Notes: a model not told the origin generated them from the letters alone. 64,000 nt of DNA from Pedobacter kyonggii (GCF_004310665.1 NZ_SIXF01000031.1:1-64000); one strand, 5' to 3'; shown: positions 1 through 8,836, counted from the stretch's first letter. A program made the numbers and translations.

Positions 1-335
1 GGACGTCTGTATCTGTAGCAGAGACCCTGCAGCAGCACATGCTCCAGAAGTGCTTTGGCAAAAGCTACAGATGATGGCCCCAAACGATCAAATACTGCTT
101 GTTTGCTTACAGGGGTTCCGCTAAGCTGGCTAATCTGGAAAGCCCATTGACTGAATGTGTTTTGCATTTGAGAACAGCTTAACACAAAGCCCATAACAAA
201 ATCCATCGGAGAAATCTTCTTTGCACTGCGCTGAAGAAAACCACTGCTCCGAGCTATAGTATCAATGGTTGATCCATTAAAAAAAATATCAAATCTTTTC
301 TTTATTTTAGAGTTGAAAAAGAGGCTTGTAGACAT
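1..335 (-). CDS. IS4-family transposase, N-terminal part (cut by window edge)
   Basis: An open frame starts at an ATG at 335 and stays open for 111 codons to the left edge, so only the N-terminus is seen. The peptide starts MSTSLFFNSKIKK and continues with a helical stretch containing ARSSGFLQRSAKKISP and SKQAVFDRL. This resembles the N-terminal region of IS4-type DDE transposases, which precedes the catalytic domain. The DDE residues lie outside the window, so activity cannot be judged. It is not the same element as the one at 2042-3437, whose N-terminus differs. A possible inverted-repeat end lies near 417-433, but its partner is outside the window. Confidence 0.6.
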   Translation of the reverse strand, partial: MSTSLFFNSKIKKRFDIFFNGSTIDTIARSSGFLQRSAKKISPMDFVMGFVLSCSQMQNTFSQWAFQISQLSGTPVSKQAVFDRLGPSSVAFAKALLEHVLLQGLCYRYRR

Positions 336-497
336 TGTCAAATGTGTTTAGAACTACAAGTTGCTTTTTCCATTTTAAATAATAATCACAGACTTTTCAA
401 CCTTTGTCAATATCATTAACTTGACGCTAATGCGAACTTTCGGGAGAGAGATCTAAACAGATTTAGCTGCGCTGAGCCTTCGGGTTCTCTGCGTTGC

Positions 498-519
498 ACC
501 CGATAGCTAGCTATCGGGT
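498..519. repeat. 22-base perfect palindrome
   Basis: ACCCGATAGCT is followed directly by its reverse complement. It sits in a segment ending in CGCTCGAAATGACGA, which resembles the dispersed GTCATT-type intergenic repeats found elsewhere in the window. It could form a cruciform or RNA hairpin but has no T-run after it. Confidence 0.7.
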
Positions 520-621
520 CCGCTCGAAATGACGATTTATATGAATGAAAGTGCTGTTAGAAAATCAATAAGCCGTTCCAAAAGATAAAAATTAATTTCT
601 TACAATTACCATCTCTATTTT

Positions 622-629
622 TACCTTTG
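622..629 (+). promoter_or_regulatory. -7 promoter motif TACCTTTG for pabB
   Basis: TACCTTTG fits the Bacteroidota -7 consensus TAnnTTTG. Only 7 bases separate it from the TTG start at 637, the same spacing as at cmk, so the transcript is probably leaderless or nearly so. Confidence 0.6.
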
Positions 630-636
630 CCGCAGC

Positions 637-1893
637 TTGAAAACCTCACAAAACATATCCCATTTTAAACAAAAAGCATTGCACTGGGCCAACCAGTTCG
701 AGGTATGTTGTTTTTTAGATTCAAACGATTACAAAGATGCTTATTCAGCTTACGATTTCATTATCGCTGCTGATGCACATCATGAACTAAAATGCACAGC
801 AGGCAATGCTTTTGATCAACTAAAAAGCTTTTATGCTGCACATAAACGGTGGGTTTTTGGCTTCTTCGGCTACGATTTAAAAAACGAAGTAGAAGACCTT
901 CACTCTAATAATTCGGACCATTTAAATTTCCCAGATCTATACTTTTTTGTTCCAAAGCACCTAATTGCCTTCAAAAATGGCAATGCCGAGGTTCTGATTG
1001 GTTCTAAATCAATTTTAGCAGAGATCGATTCCTTTCAGCATCAAATAGAAATCCAATCTAAAAAAGTAACGATAACACAACGGTTGTCGAAAGATCAATA
1101 TGTTCAAAAAGTAGAAACTTTAAGAGATCATATTATTCGTGGCGATATTTATGAAGTTAATTTCTGTCAGGAGTTTTTTGCCGAAAATATAGAAATAGAT
1201 CCCGTTCAAACTTTCGAGGCGCTAAACCAGGTTTCTCCTACCCCATTTGCTGGCTATTTTAAAGTTCAGGGCAAATATATTTTATCTGCTACACCAGAAC
1301 GTTTTTTGTGCAAACGTGGATCGAAACTTACCTCGCAACCTATAAAGGGCACTGCAAAAAGAAGTTTAAACCCTTCGGAAGATGAAGCTATAAAATCTCA
1401 GCTCAGGAACGATATTAAAGAACAGGCTGAAAACGTAATGATTGTTGATCTGGTACGCCACGACCTCACTAAATCGGCCGTTAAGGGCTCTGTCACTGTT
1501 GATGAATTATTTGGCATCTACAGCTTCCCACAAGTACACCAGATGATTTCTACCATTAGCTGTCAATTAAATCCAGAGATTCACTTTATAGATGCAATTA
1601 AAAATGCATTTCCAATGGGCTCCATGACAGGTGCACCAAAGGTTAGGGCTATGAAATTGATTGAAGAATACGAAGTAACCAAAAGAGGTATTTATTCTGG
1701 TTCATTTGGCTGCATCAGTCCAGATGGTGATTTCGATTTCAATGTGGTTATCCGGAGTATTTTGTACAATGCTGAATCTAGCTATTTATCCTTTCAGGTT
1801 GGAGGAGCCATTACCTACCAAAGCAATGCCGTTTTAGAATATGAAGAGTGTTTATTAAAAGCCAGTGCGATTTTGAAGGTGCTGGGTAGTTAA
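637..1893 (+). CDS. pabB: aminodeoxychorismate synthase component I (PabB-like chorismate-binding enzyme)
   Basis: This 418-residue protein belongs to the anthranilate synthase I/PabB family. PabB makes 4-amino-4-deoxychorismate from chorismate, with ammonia from a PabA amidotransferase, for folate synthesis. The C-terminal half carries the family motifs: PIKGTAKR, the VDLVRHDL block, GSMTGAPKVRAM and YSGSFGCISPDG. It is shorter than a typical TrpE (about 500) and no trp genes or pabA lie nearby, which favours PabB. The start is TTG, supported by the promoter motif 7 bases upstream. It stands alone, between two transposase remnants. Confidence 0.85.
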   Translation: MKTSQNISHFKQKALHWANQFEVCCFLDSNDYKDAYSAYDFIIAADAHHELKCTAGNAFDQLKSFYAAHKRWVFGFFGYDLKNEVEDLHSNNSDHLNFPDLYFFVPKHLIAFKNGNAEVLIGSKSILAEIDSFQHQIEIQSKKVTITQRLSKDQYVQKVETLRDHIIRGDIYEVNFCQEFFAENIEIDPVQTFEALNQVSPTPFAGYFKVQGKYILSATPERFLCKRGSKLTSQPIKGTAKRSLNPSEDEAIKSQLRNDIKEQAENVMIVDLVRHDLTKSAVKGSVTVDELFGIYSFPQVHQMISTISCQLNPEIHFIDAIKNAFPMGSMTGAPKVRAMKLIEEYEVTKRGIYSGSFGCISPDGDFDFNVVIRSILYNAESSYLSFQVGGAITYQSNAVLEYEECLLKASAILKVLGS

Positions 1894-1925
1894 TTGGTTC
1901 AATTGTCATCGGTTTTTGTATAATA

Positions 1926-1953
1926 TGTCATTCTGAACGCAGTGAAGAATCTT
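1926..1953. repeat. dispersed intergenic repeat (GTCATTCTGA type)
   Basis: GTCATTCTGAACGCAGTGAA belongs to the GTCAT(T/C)CTGA...CGAAG family of short intergenic repeats seen at least six more times here (15237, 19666, 19710, 22302, 26893, 26945). It follows pabB directly and may act as its 3' hairpin partner or as an intergenic spacer. Confidence 0.55.
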
Positions 1954-2041
1954 TAAATCAAAACTTTCTAGTCTTAGCATCTCGCTAAGATATAATCAAT
2001 CTCTTTCTAGTCGTAGCGTCACTTACTAGTCTTAGCGTCTC

Positions 2042-2059
2042 CAATGCTATTAAGTTAAG
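2042..2059 (+). repeat. left terminal inverted repeat of the IS4-family element
   Basis: CAATGCTATTAAGTTAAG is repeated in inverted orientation at 3420-3437 with 18 of 18 matches. The transposase stop codon lies immediately inside it. Confidence 0.85.
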
Positions 2060-3363
2060 CTATTTATATGCCTGGTGCAACCTGCTTTTATTTTGCCGAA
2101 CTTTAATTCTGGGAAAGCTTCTTGTTGGCTTTACCGCAACTACAGTTTTAGAAATTTGCTCTATTAGCCGTTTAATTATTGTTTTCAGTTTTGATCCCAT
2201 TACTAACTCAATTAGGCTGTTCCTAACAAATCTGAATGCATTTTGCCAGTTGAAAATATAATCGTATCTTCTTTTATCCATGTTTTTTTCAATCGTGTCC
2301 TGTGCGGTAATCCCCAGTAAAGCAACGAGATTCATCATGAAAATATGGGCCTCAAATTCCTGGTTTATGCCTTCTGGCTTACGGCTACCAAACTGCTCGA
2401 GTTTCATTTTGGGCTTGAGCTTTTTAAAACCCTCTTCAATCCCCCACCTGAGCGTATAAAGCTGGTTAATATCTGCTAAGCTGATATGCTTAGGCTCAAG
2501 TGAGGATATCAATAGTTCGATCTCACCTGTTGTTAGTTTGATTTTCGAAACTCTTACTTTTATGGGTTCGCAATCTTGCCCATGCTCGGCACAGGTCCTT
2601 TTTTCCCTTAAACTTGGTTGCCACTCCGTAATAAAATCCTCAGATGGATTATTCATTACCTGTTTGGCAAAGGTAGAATTCGATGAGCTAACCCTGATAC
2701 AAAAGTCACTTTTCTGTTCGATAAGCCTCTTGAATATATTGAAGTAACCAAATCCCCTGTCTAAGATAAAAATAGCCTTATCGACCGCCAGGTTGTTTAG
2801 GCAATCCTTGAAAAGAGTTCTCTCTGAGTTCTTCATCTCGCTTATCCGACTCGCCAATACTGTCTTTGTGTTGATGTCAAAAAGCATAAACAATTGGGCA
2901 AGACAACTTTTGGCACCATTTTCATTTTCAGAATAAACGCCAAAGTGTTTTTTTATACCCGGTGATGCAGGCAGCGAGACCGTTGAGCCATCGCCGGCGA
3001 TCAACTGAAAGCCTTTCCAACGTCTAACATAGTGTCGTTGATGAAAATCCACAAGTTATGCTGTTCAGGTCCTTAAAAAATGAAATTTCGACCTTATAAC
3101 GAGCCAGTGAGAAAGCTGCCCCAGTAACTGTTTTGACTTTGAATTTGGGCAATAGAGTTGAAATATTGTATTCAACAGATTCCTTGAATAGATTCAAAAT
3201 TGAGGTAACTAGGATAGGAAAGGTAAGTGAGCGCTTTCTGATGAAAAACTTTGCTTTGGTAATATACTTCTCAGGGGTCGGATTTTTTTGAATAAAATCA
3301 CATGTTTTTTTTAGGAGAAACGATATGTTTCTCCTTGGAAATATTGTTGGAAATTAAACTCAT
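2060..3363 (-). pseudogene. IS4-family transposase disrupted by two frameshifts
   Basis: The longest open part (3052-2060, GTG start, 330 codons) has the DDE core: IAGDGST, ILDRGFG, and a YREK signature, Y-x2-R-x3-E-x6-K, in YTLRWGIEEGFKKLK. Translation upstream shows the missing N-terminus in other frames. An ATG at 3363 gives MSLISNNISKEKHIVSPKK. The frame then changes at a run of eight A (3305-3312), continues as CDFIQKNPTPEKYITKAKF and onward, and changes again near 3056. Removing one A at each place would restore one protein of about 430 residues. Two frame changes suggest decay. Sequencing error in the A-run is possible. Confidence 0.8.
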
Positions 3364-3419
3364 GTATCTTTTTGATTGTATATAAATATACAAAAAAACT
3401 ATCTGAAAATCCCAAAACC

Positions 3420-3437
3420 CTTAACTTAATAGCATTG
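3420..3437 (-). repeat. right terminal inverted repeat of the IS4-family element
   Basis: CTTAACTTAATAGCATTG is the exact reverse complement of 2042-2059. It lies 56 bases upstream of the transposase ATG at 3363. Confidence 0.85.
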
Positions 3438-3557
3438 AAGACGCTAAGACTTAATCAATAACCTTGGACCTTAACTTTTCTAGTTGTAGAGACGCTAAGA
3501 CCAGATAAAGTGGAAGATCCTGCCTTATGCAAAAACCCTCCACCTTAAACCCTAAGC

Positions 3558-4364
3558 CTATTTCTTATAATACTGTTGTGCTTCAGGTAAATATTTTTGG
3601 ATTTGTGCAATACGTGTAGCATCGCTTGGGTGGGTACTTAAAAACTCTGCTGGTTTTTGTGTACCTGCCGATGCAGCAGACATCCTGTTCCAGAAACTGG
3701 TGGCATTTTGTGGATTATATCCGGCCATAGCCATAAAAATCAAGCCTAAACGGTCGGCTTCTAATTCTTGATTGCGACTGAATTTTAACATCGCCACTGG
3801 TGTACCTACACCATAAAGGGTATTAAAAATAGATTGTGTTTTTGGGTTTTTAGATAATGCCACACCTGCTGCTGCACCAATACCCTGAGCAACCATTTCT
3901 TGCGACATCCGTTCGGCTGAATGACCGGCAATGGCGTGGGCAATCTCGTGGCCCATTACGGTGGCTAAACCAGCATCATCTTGTGTTACAGGTAAAATAC
4001 CAGTATAAACTACAATCTTCCCTCCTGGCATACACCAGGCATTTTTCTCGTTGTTCTGCACCACATTAACTTCCCACTGGTAATCTGCAATTAGGTTACC
4101 ATAATTATTGCTGTTCATATACGATTTTACAGCCGTAATTAATCTGCTACCAATGGTTTTAACTTTCAAAGCCTGCGCATTCGAGGCTGGTAAAACTGTA
4201 GTTTTATTCTCCGTTAAAAAGGTGCTATAAGCCTGGAAAGCCATTGGCAAAACCTGGTCGTTACTCACTAAATCAAATCGACTACGGCCTGTTAAAGGAA
4301 CGGTAGAACAGGAGTTAAATAATAATACTCCAGCAACGCTTGCTGTTAAAAATAACTTTTTCAT
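3558..4364 (-). CDS. M48-family metalloprotease, lipoprotein
   Basis: A 268-residue secreted zinc protease of the M48 family. It starts with a lipoprotein signal peptide whose lipobox ends LFNSC (Cys19). The zinc site is clear: HEIAH at about residues 139-143 and the third ligand in ELEADRLG at about 200-207. GLATVMGHE is typical of the Oma1/LoiP-like branch, which acts on envelope proteins in the periplasm. A single-domain member without a TPR tail is normal for this length. The gene stands alone, downstream of plsY on the same strand with a 95-base gap. Its substrate cannot be told from the sequence. Confidence 0.88.
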   Translation of the reverse strand: MKKLFLTASVAGVLLFNSCSTVPLTGRSRFDLVSNDQVLPMAFQAYSTFLTENKTTVLPASNAQALKVKTIGSRLITAVKSYMNSNNYGNLIADYQWEVNVVQNNEKNAWCMPGGKIVVYTGILPVTQDDAGLATVMGHEIAHAIAGHSAERMSQEMVAQGIGAAAGVALSKNPKTQSIFNTLYGVGTPVAMLKFSRNQELEADRLGLIFMAMAGYNPQNATSFWNRMSAASAGTQKPAEFLSTHPSDATRIAQIQKYLPEAQQYYKK

Positions 4365-4459
4365 AATGCGATTTTAAATGATTAGTAAATACTGATAGGC
4401 AAAACCGAAGATTAAACAGTAAGCCTATAAATAAGTTTTAATGAAATGTGTTTTGTTAA

Positions 4460-5107
4460 TTAATTAGTTTTCTTCTTAAACAAATACACTTTAGATTCTT
4501 TGCCTTTTAGCAATCTTTCGAGGTTTTTTTGGTGCGTAACTAAGATTAAAATACAAACCACCATGCCATAAAGCACTTCTGATTTGATGGAAACCTGAAA
4601 CAAAAACACCACACTGAGCGGAAAAGTAAATCCTGCACAAATGGAGCTTAATGAAACATATTTAGTTAACAACAACACAACCACAAAAACCAGAACACAA
4701 AGCATAGATGCTTCGAAGTTAACTGCCAAAATCATTCCAAAAAGTGTAGCAACACCTTTTCCACCTCTAAAACCTGCAAAAACAGGAAATAAATGTCCCA
4801 TTACTGCGGTTACACCCAGTGCAAGTTGATAATTCACAAAAACAACTGAATTTTGTGGGCCGGTTACCGACATGCCAATTAGATAGGCCAGATTAGTTGC
4901 GGTATAACCTTTTGCAATATCGATGATCATTACAGCAATTCCGGCTTTTTTGCCCAATACCCTAAAGGTATTGGTTGCGCCAGCGTTGCCACTTCCATAC
5001 TCCCTTACATCAACCCCATAAAAGGCCTGACCAAGCCATACAGCTGTTGGTATAGATCCAAAAAGGTAGGCAATTAATAACGCGCTGAGAGAATAAACCG
5101 TAACCAT
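4460..5107 (-). CDS. plsY: acyl-phosphate:glycerol-3-phosphate acyltransferase PlsY
   Basis: A 215-residue polytopic membrane enzyme that transfers an acyl group from acyl-phosphate to glycerol-3-phosphate, the first step of phospholipid synthesis. All three cytoplasmic signature loops are visible: GSIPTAVWLGQ near the N-terminus, EYGSGNAGATNTFRVLG, and the glycine-rich HLFPVFAGFRGGKGVAT. Hydrophobic segments between them fit the usual multi-pass fold. It lies 49 bases downstream of nadC on the same strand and may be co-transcribed with it. The length is normal for the family. Confidence 0.95.
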   Translation of the reverse strand: MVTVYSLSALLIAYLFGSIPTAVWLGQAFYGVDVREYGSGNAGATNTFRVLGKKAGIAVMIIDIAKGYTATNLAYLIGMSVTGPQNSVVFVNYQLALGVTAVMGHLFPVFAGFRGGKGVATLFGMILAVNFEASMLCVLVFVVVLLLTKYVSLSSICAGFTFPLSVVFLFQVSIKSEVLYGMVVCILILVTHQKNLERLLKGKESKVYLFKKKTN

Positions 5108-5156
5108 AGCCTACAATGATACAAAAAATAAGCTTTTAATTTTATAGCAAATCACT

Positions 5157-5999
5157 TTAGTATGCTTTTAAACTCATGTCCAGGCTTTTCACAGAGTGTG
5201 TAAGCGCACCCATAGAAATAAAATTTACTCCGCAAGCAGCATATTCGGCAACATTCTCTTCAGTAATCCCTCCAGAAGCCTCCGTAATGAATTTACCATC
5301 GATTAATTTAACCGCAGCTCTTAACTTTTCGAAACTGAAATTATCAAGCATTATCCGGTCTACGCCACCAATAGCCAAAACTTGAGATAACTCTTCCAGG
5401 TTCCGCACCTCGATTTCGATCTGAAGTGATTTATTTTGATCTATTAGATATTTTTTAGCGGCTGTAATGGCGTTTGAAATTCCTCCTGCATAATCTACAT
5501 GATTATCCTTAATTAAGATCATATCATATAAACCGATGCGGTGATTTACACCTCCCCCAATCCTTACTGCCCATTTTTCTAAATAGCGAAGTCCCGGAGT
5601 GGTTTTACGGGTATCTAAAATTTTGGTTTTAGTTGTTTTCAATAAAGAAACAATCCTATGGGTTTTAGTTGCAATACCACTCATGCGTTGCATACAGTTT
5701 AAAACCAAACGCTCCGCAATTAAAATAGCGTGTGTACTCCCAGAAACGGTTAAGGCAATATCACCTACTTTTACAGCTACACCATCCTGCAACAGTACCT
5801 CAACTTTTAAAGTATCATCAACTTCCTTAAAAATCTCAAGAGCCAGTTCAATTCCAGCCAAAATACCATCTTCTTTGATAATCAGTTTTGCTTTTCCCCG
5901 CGTTCCAGGTGGAATTGTTGAAAGTGAAGTATGATCACCGTCACCAACATCTTCGGCAAGGGCATTTTTTATGAATTGATGTATAAATTGAGTATCCAA
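5157..5999 (-). CDS. nadC: nicotinate-nucleotide pyrophosphorylase (carboxylating)
   Basis: This quinolinate phosphoribosyltransferase makes nicotinate mononucleotide from quinolinate and PRPP in NAD synthesis. Family motifs include EDVGDGDHTS, QRMSGIATKT, DTRKTTPGLR and GGVNHRIGLYD. The frame is open from an ATG at 6047, but the promoter motif TATTTTTG (6025 to 6018, minus) lies downstream of that ATG. I therefore place the start at TTG 5999, giving 280 residues beginning MDTQFIHQFIKNALAED. It is followed by plsY. The hairpin repeat at 6104-6143 separates it from the DUF4783 gene upstream. Confidence 0.9.
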   Translation of the reverse strand: MDTQFIHQFIKNALAEDVGDGDHTSLSTIPPGTRGKAKLIIKEDGILAGIELALEIFKEVDDTLKVEVLLQDGVAVKVGDIALTVSGSTHAILIAERLVLNCMQRMSGIATKTHRIVSLLKTTKTKILDTRKTTPGLRYLEKWAVRIGGGVNHRIGLYDMILIKDNHVDYAGGISNAITAAKKYLIDQNKSLQIEIEVRNLEELSQVLAIGGVDRIMLDNFSFEKLRAAVKLIDGKFITEASGGITEENVAEYAACGVNFISMGALTHSVKSLDMSLKAY

Positions 6000-6017
6000 A
6001 ATGTAGATTTTATGCCG

Positions 6018-6025
6018 CAAAAATA
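6018..6025 (-). promoter_or_regulatory. -7 promoter motif TATTTTTG for nadC
   Basis: Read on the minus strand, TATTTTTG matches TAnnTTTG and is followed 18 bases later by the TTG start at 5999. It shows that the in-frame ATG at 6047 lies upstream of the likely transcription start. Confidence 0.55.
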
Positions 6026-6103
6026 AGAAATATTTATTAGCAGACAATTTACTTAAGCGTTAAAGTGATTTGTTGACTTCAGAATTTTCTAGCCTTCGCG
6101 ATT

Positions 6104-6143
6104 TACGAAGTTGGCACAGGCATAGCGGTGGCAAAACTTCGTA
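6104..6143. repeat. hairpin repeat between DUF4783 gene and nadC
   Basis: TACGAAGTT (6104-6112) pairs with AACTTCGTA (6135-6143), and the intervening part holds related GGCAC/GTGGC arms. It looks like one unit of an intergenic hairpin repeat, on either strand. It could limit read-through from the DUF4783 gene into nadC. Confidence 0.5.
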
Positions 6144-6159
6144 AGTCCTGTCTAGCCAA

Positions 6160-6558
6160 TTAATCTTTTGCCGGTTCGATCCTTAATTCAGTAATCGAAA
6201 AGCTGGTATTGAATTTTTTCATCGTGATAGAAACCCTAAAGGTTTCTTTCGCGGTACTTAGAATAATTACACCAAAACGATAGTTTGGATTCGTATTAAT
6301 TTTATGAAAAATACTTGTTTTTACTGGTGGATGTTTAATAAAAAAATCTCTTAAAATCTGTTCACCCTGTGCTTTTGAGTATACATCTTCTTCATCAACA
6401 ATAATAAGTTCGATAGTTGAGGCGAAACTTTTAGCAATTTCTTTTGAGTTGCCAGCCTTAAAATACGAGGATAAATCATCAATAATATCTGCCTGAAGAG
6501 CTGTAGGGTGATATAATGACGACAAACTAATAATGAGTAAAAATAAGCTCCGGATCAT
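6160..6558 (-). CDS. DUF4783 domain-containing secreted protein
   Basis: A 132-residue protein with an N-terminal signal sequence (MIRSLFLLIISLSSLYHP) followed by a compact domain beginning DIIDDLSSYFKAGNSKEIAK. It matches DUF4783, a Bacteroidota family with a cystatin/NTF2-like look, often found next to nadC as here. The function is unknown; the protein is probably periplasmic. A short inverted repeat (6559-6577) touches its start codon. Its stop is followed by the 6104-6143 hairpin and then nadC. Confidence 0.75.
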   Translation of the reverse strand: MIRSLFLLIISLSSLYHPTALQADIIDDLSSYFKAGNSKEIAKSFASTIELIIVDEEDVYSKAQGEQILRDFFIKHPPVKTSIFHKINTNPNYRFGVIILSTAKETFRVSITMKKFNTSFSITELRIEPAKD

Positions 6559-6577
6559 TTCTGTATTTTATACAGAA
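6559..6577. promoter_or_regulatory. inverted repeat abutting the DUF4783 start codon
   Basis: TTCTGTA and TACAGAA are separated by five bases and end exactly at the ATG of the minus-strand gene. It could be an operator or a 5' hairpin; nothing else supports a role. Confidence 0.35.
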
Positions 6578-6627
6578 CCCTATAGCTAAAATTATGCCAT
6601 TAGCGTATCAAAAAAAGGATTTCTTCA

Positions 6628-6657
6628 TTTGTATAAGCTTCAATAAAGTTATATTTG
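6628..6657 (+). promoter_or_regulatory. promoter of gpmI (TTTG and TATATTTG)
   Basis: TTTG at 6628-6631 and TATATTTG at 6650-6657 are about 18 bases apart, matching the Bacteroidota -33/-7 pattern. The 5' leader to the ATG at 6733 would be about 70 bases. Confidence 0.6.
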
Positions 6658-6732
6658 CCATATTAAACAAAACACTAAAACATGTTATACATGAAAATGT
6701 TTTAATATGGATCAATAAATTTTACAATAAAA

Positions 6733-8256
6733 ATGGTAAACGATAAAAAACTCGCGCTTATAATTCTAGATGGTTGGGGCTACGGAAAACAAGATAACTC
6801 TGATGCTGCATATGCCGCCAACACTCCTTTTTTTGATTCGTTATTACAGAAATACCCAAATTCTAAACTTGAAGCATCAGGTGAAGCTGTAGGTTTGCCC
6901 GCCGGACAGATGGGAAACTCTGAAGTTGGGCACATGAACTTAGGCGCGGGTAGGGTAGTTTACCAGGAGCTTGGAAGAATCAACAAATCTATTACAGACA
7001 GAGAATTGCACAGCAACCCGGTTTTGTTAAGTGCATTCGATTATGCTAAGCAGAACAATAAAGCGGTTCACTTCATCGGTCTCGTTTCAAACGGCGGCGT
7101 ACATGCGCATATCGAACATTTAAAAGCTTTATGCGATGCCGCAAATGAAGCAAACGTACCAAACACTTTTGTTCATGCTTTTTTAGATGGCCGCGATACT
7201 GATCCAAACTCTGGCTTGGGCTTTATTGCTGACCTGGAAAACCATATCCAAAACACCAATGCTAAATTGGCTACCATGATTGGCCGTTATTATGCAATGG
7301 ACCGCGATAACCGTTGGGAGCGTGTTAAACAAGCTTACGATGTAATGGTAAATGGCATTGGCGAAAAAACCCAGGATGCTTTAGCAGCAATCAAAAAATC
7401 GTATGCCGATGGCGTAACTGATGAGTTTTTAAAACCAATCGTTTTAACGCAGGATAATGGTGCACCAGTTGCTACGATTCAAAATGATGATGTAGTAATC
7501 TGTTTTAATTTCCGTACCGATAGAGGTCGTGAAATTACCACTGCATTAACGCAAAAAGATTTCCCGGAACAGCAGATGCATAAACTGCCATTGTATTATG
7601 TTACCATGACTACCTACGATGAGAGTTTTGCAAAGGTAAATGTAATTTTCACCAAAGATGATTTAACCCAAACCATTGGCGAAGTACTGGCCTATAACAA
7701 TAAAAATCAGATCCGCATTGCAGAAACTGAAAAATACCCACACGTAACCTTCTTCTTTTCAGGCGGACGGGAAGCTGAATTTAAAAACGAAAAACGTCTT
7801 TTAATTCCTTCACCCAAAGTAGCCACCTACGATCTTCAACCGGAAATGAGTGCCGCAGGGATTACAGATGCCATTACCAAAGAAATGGAAACCGGATGGG
7901 CTGATTTTATTTGCTTAAACTTTGCCAATCCAGATATGGTTGGCCACACAGGCGTTTTTGAGGCTGTGGTAAAAGCAGTGGAAACTGCAGACAAATGCGC
8001 AGAAACGGTGGTTAATAAAGGTTTGGAGCATGGTTATTCGTTTATTCTTTTGGCCGATCATGGAAACTCTGAATTTATGGTGAATGGTGATGGGTCTGCC
8101 AATACTGCGCATACCACCAACTTGGTTCCTTGTATTTTAATTGATAAGGATTATAAAACCATTGCTGATGGTAAATTAGGCGACATTGCCCCTACTATTC
8201 TGAAAATATTAGGTGTGGCTATTCCAGCAGAAATGACAGGAAATGTTTTAGTATAA
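6733..8256 (+). CDS. gpmI: 2,3-bisphosphoglycerate-independent phosphoglycerate mutase
   Basis: A 507-residue two-metal enzyme of glycolysis and gluconeogenesis that interconverts 3- and 2-phosphoglycerate in the cytoplasm. The phosphatase-domain start LIILDGWGYG, the catalytic-serine motif GNSEVGHMNLGAGR, the transferase-domain motifs FLDGRDTDPNSG and GRYYAMDRDNRW, and the metal-site motif LLADHGNSE are all present. The length is normal. Its TAA overlaps the ATG of the next gene by one base, so the two are co-transcribed and possibly translationally coupled. Confidence 0.97.
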   Translation: MVNDKKLALIILDGWGYGKQDNSDAAYAANTPFFDSLLQKYPNSKLEASGEAVGLPAGQMGNSEVGHMNLGAGRVVYQELGRINKSITDRELHSNPVLLSAFDYAKQNNKAVHFIGLVSNGGVHAHIEHLKALCDAANEANVPNTFVHAFLDGRDTDPNSGLGFIADLENHIQNTNAKLATMIGRYYAMDRDNRWERVKQAYDVMVNGIGEKTQDALAAIKKSYADGVTDEFLKPIVLTQDNGAPVATIQNDDVVICFNFRTDRGREITTALTQKDFPEQQMHKLPLYYVTMTTYDESFAKVNVIFTKDDLTQTIGEVLAYNNKNQIRIAETEKYPHVTFFFSGGREAEFKNEKRLLIPSPKVATYDLQPEMSAAGITDAITKEMETGWADFICLNFANPDMVGHTGVFEAVVKAVETADKCAETVVNKGLEHGYSFILLADHGNSEFMVNGDGSANTAHTTNLVPCILIDKDYKTIADGKLGDIAPTILKILGVAIPAEMTGNVLV

Positions 8257-8786
8257 TGGTTAAAAAACTTTATATCCTGGTATTTGCTTTGGCATTGTTT
8301 TCCTGCAATCAGCGAAAAGAAGCTGAAGCAAATACCGATTTATTATATTTTGATATAAAAGGATATTTTGGAAAAGAAATTTCCCGCTTACAAAGACTAA
8401 CCCCCATTGTAAATAAAACCGTTAATGTAAATGGCGCAGCTGAAAGCAAAACAACTAAAATTGCCGATTGGAAAAAAGAATTAGCCATTTTCGTTAACGC
8501 CGACATCAATAAAACATCATGGAAAGGAAGTTTTAAAACAAAAGAAAAAGATGGAGTAGATATTTATACTTCCGATAATAAAAAAATCCCTATTAAGAAG
8601 GTTTCTATAACCTGGAACGGCCAGAAAGCAGGTAAAATAGAGATCATTATCAATAATAAAAATATCTTATACCAATCTCAGGATACTTTAACCTACTGTC
8701 CGGATAGCCTTTACACGATCAAAAAGCAACAGAAAATTAGATTGTTAAAGGAAAAGATGTATTCAGTTATTGGAAAGCTAAAATAA
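8256..8786 (+). CDS. putative lipoprotein, unknown function
   Basis: A 176-residue protein with a lipoprotein signal peptide (MVKKLYILVFALALFSC, lipobox Cys17). The mature part is Lys- and Ile-rich and ends in a basic segment; I recognise no domain. The start overlaps the gpmI stop by one base. A strong hairpin terminator follows it directly, so gpmI and this gene form a two-gene unit. Any link to glycolysis is only positional. Confidence 0.7.
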   Translation: MVKKLYILVFALALFSCNQRKEAEANTDLLYFDIKGYFGKEISRLQRLTPIVNKTVNVNGAAESKTTKIADWKKELAIFVNADINKTSWKGSFKTKEKDGVDIYTSDNKKIPIKKVSITWNGQKAGKIEIIINNKNILYQSQDTLTYCPDSLYTIKKQQKIRLLKEKMYSVIGKLK

Positions 8787-8820
8787 AAAATGGGACTCGA
8801 AAATATTCAAGTCCCATTTT
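8787..8820. terminator. bidirectional terminator between convergent genes
   Basis: AAAATGGGACT (8787-8797) pairs perfectly with AGTCCCATTTT (8810-8820), an 11-base stem with A/T tails on both sides. It serves the lipoprotein gene on the plus strand and the TPR gene on the minus strand. Confidence 0.85.
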
Positions 8821-8836
8821 CTTTAAAGGTTGTATT

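Larger units (their letters stand above)
336..636. other. intergenic region between transposase fragment and pabB
   Basis: No gene was seen in this stretch. It holds the upstream side of the leftward transposase, a 22-base perfect palindrome at 498-519 within a dispersed-repeat-like segment (about 467-537), and the pabB promoter at its right end. Confidence 0.6.
2042..3437 (-). mobile_element. IS4-family insertion sequence, about 1.4 kb, defective
   Basis: The element is bounded by perfect 18-base inverted repeats, CAATGCTATTAAGTTAAG at 2042-2059 and its reverse complement at 3420-3437. The similarity extends 13 bases outward (AGTCTTAGCGTCT) with one mismatch between. It carries one leftward transposase gene with DDE and YREK motifs of the IS4 family. 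The surroundings hold several copies of CTAGT(C/T)(T/G)TAGCGTC-like sequence, so no target duplication can be assigned with confidence. The transposase is broken by two frameshifts, so the copy is probably immobile on its own. Confidence 0.8.

Noticed and set aside
2538-2747. Plus-strand 69-codon frame inside the transposase.
   Set aside because: It is a shadow of the minus-strand transposase with no family features or promoter.
3305-3318. A8 run in the transposase as a programmed -1 frameshift site (A AAA AAC).
   Set aside because: The heptamer is present, but a -1 shift leads to the wrong frame. The downstream coding part is in the +1 frame, and a second break near 3056 is also needed.
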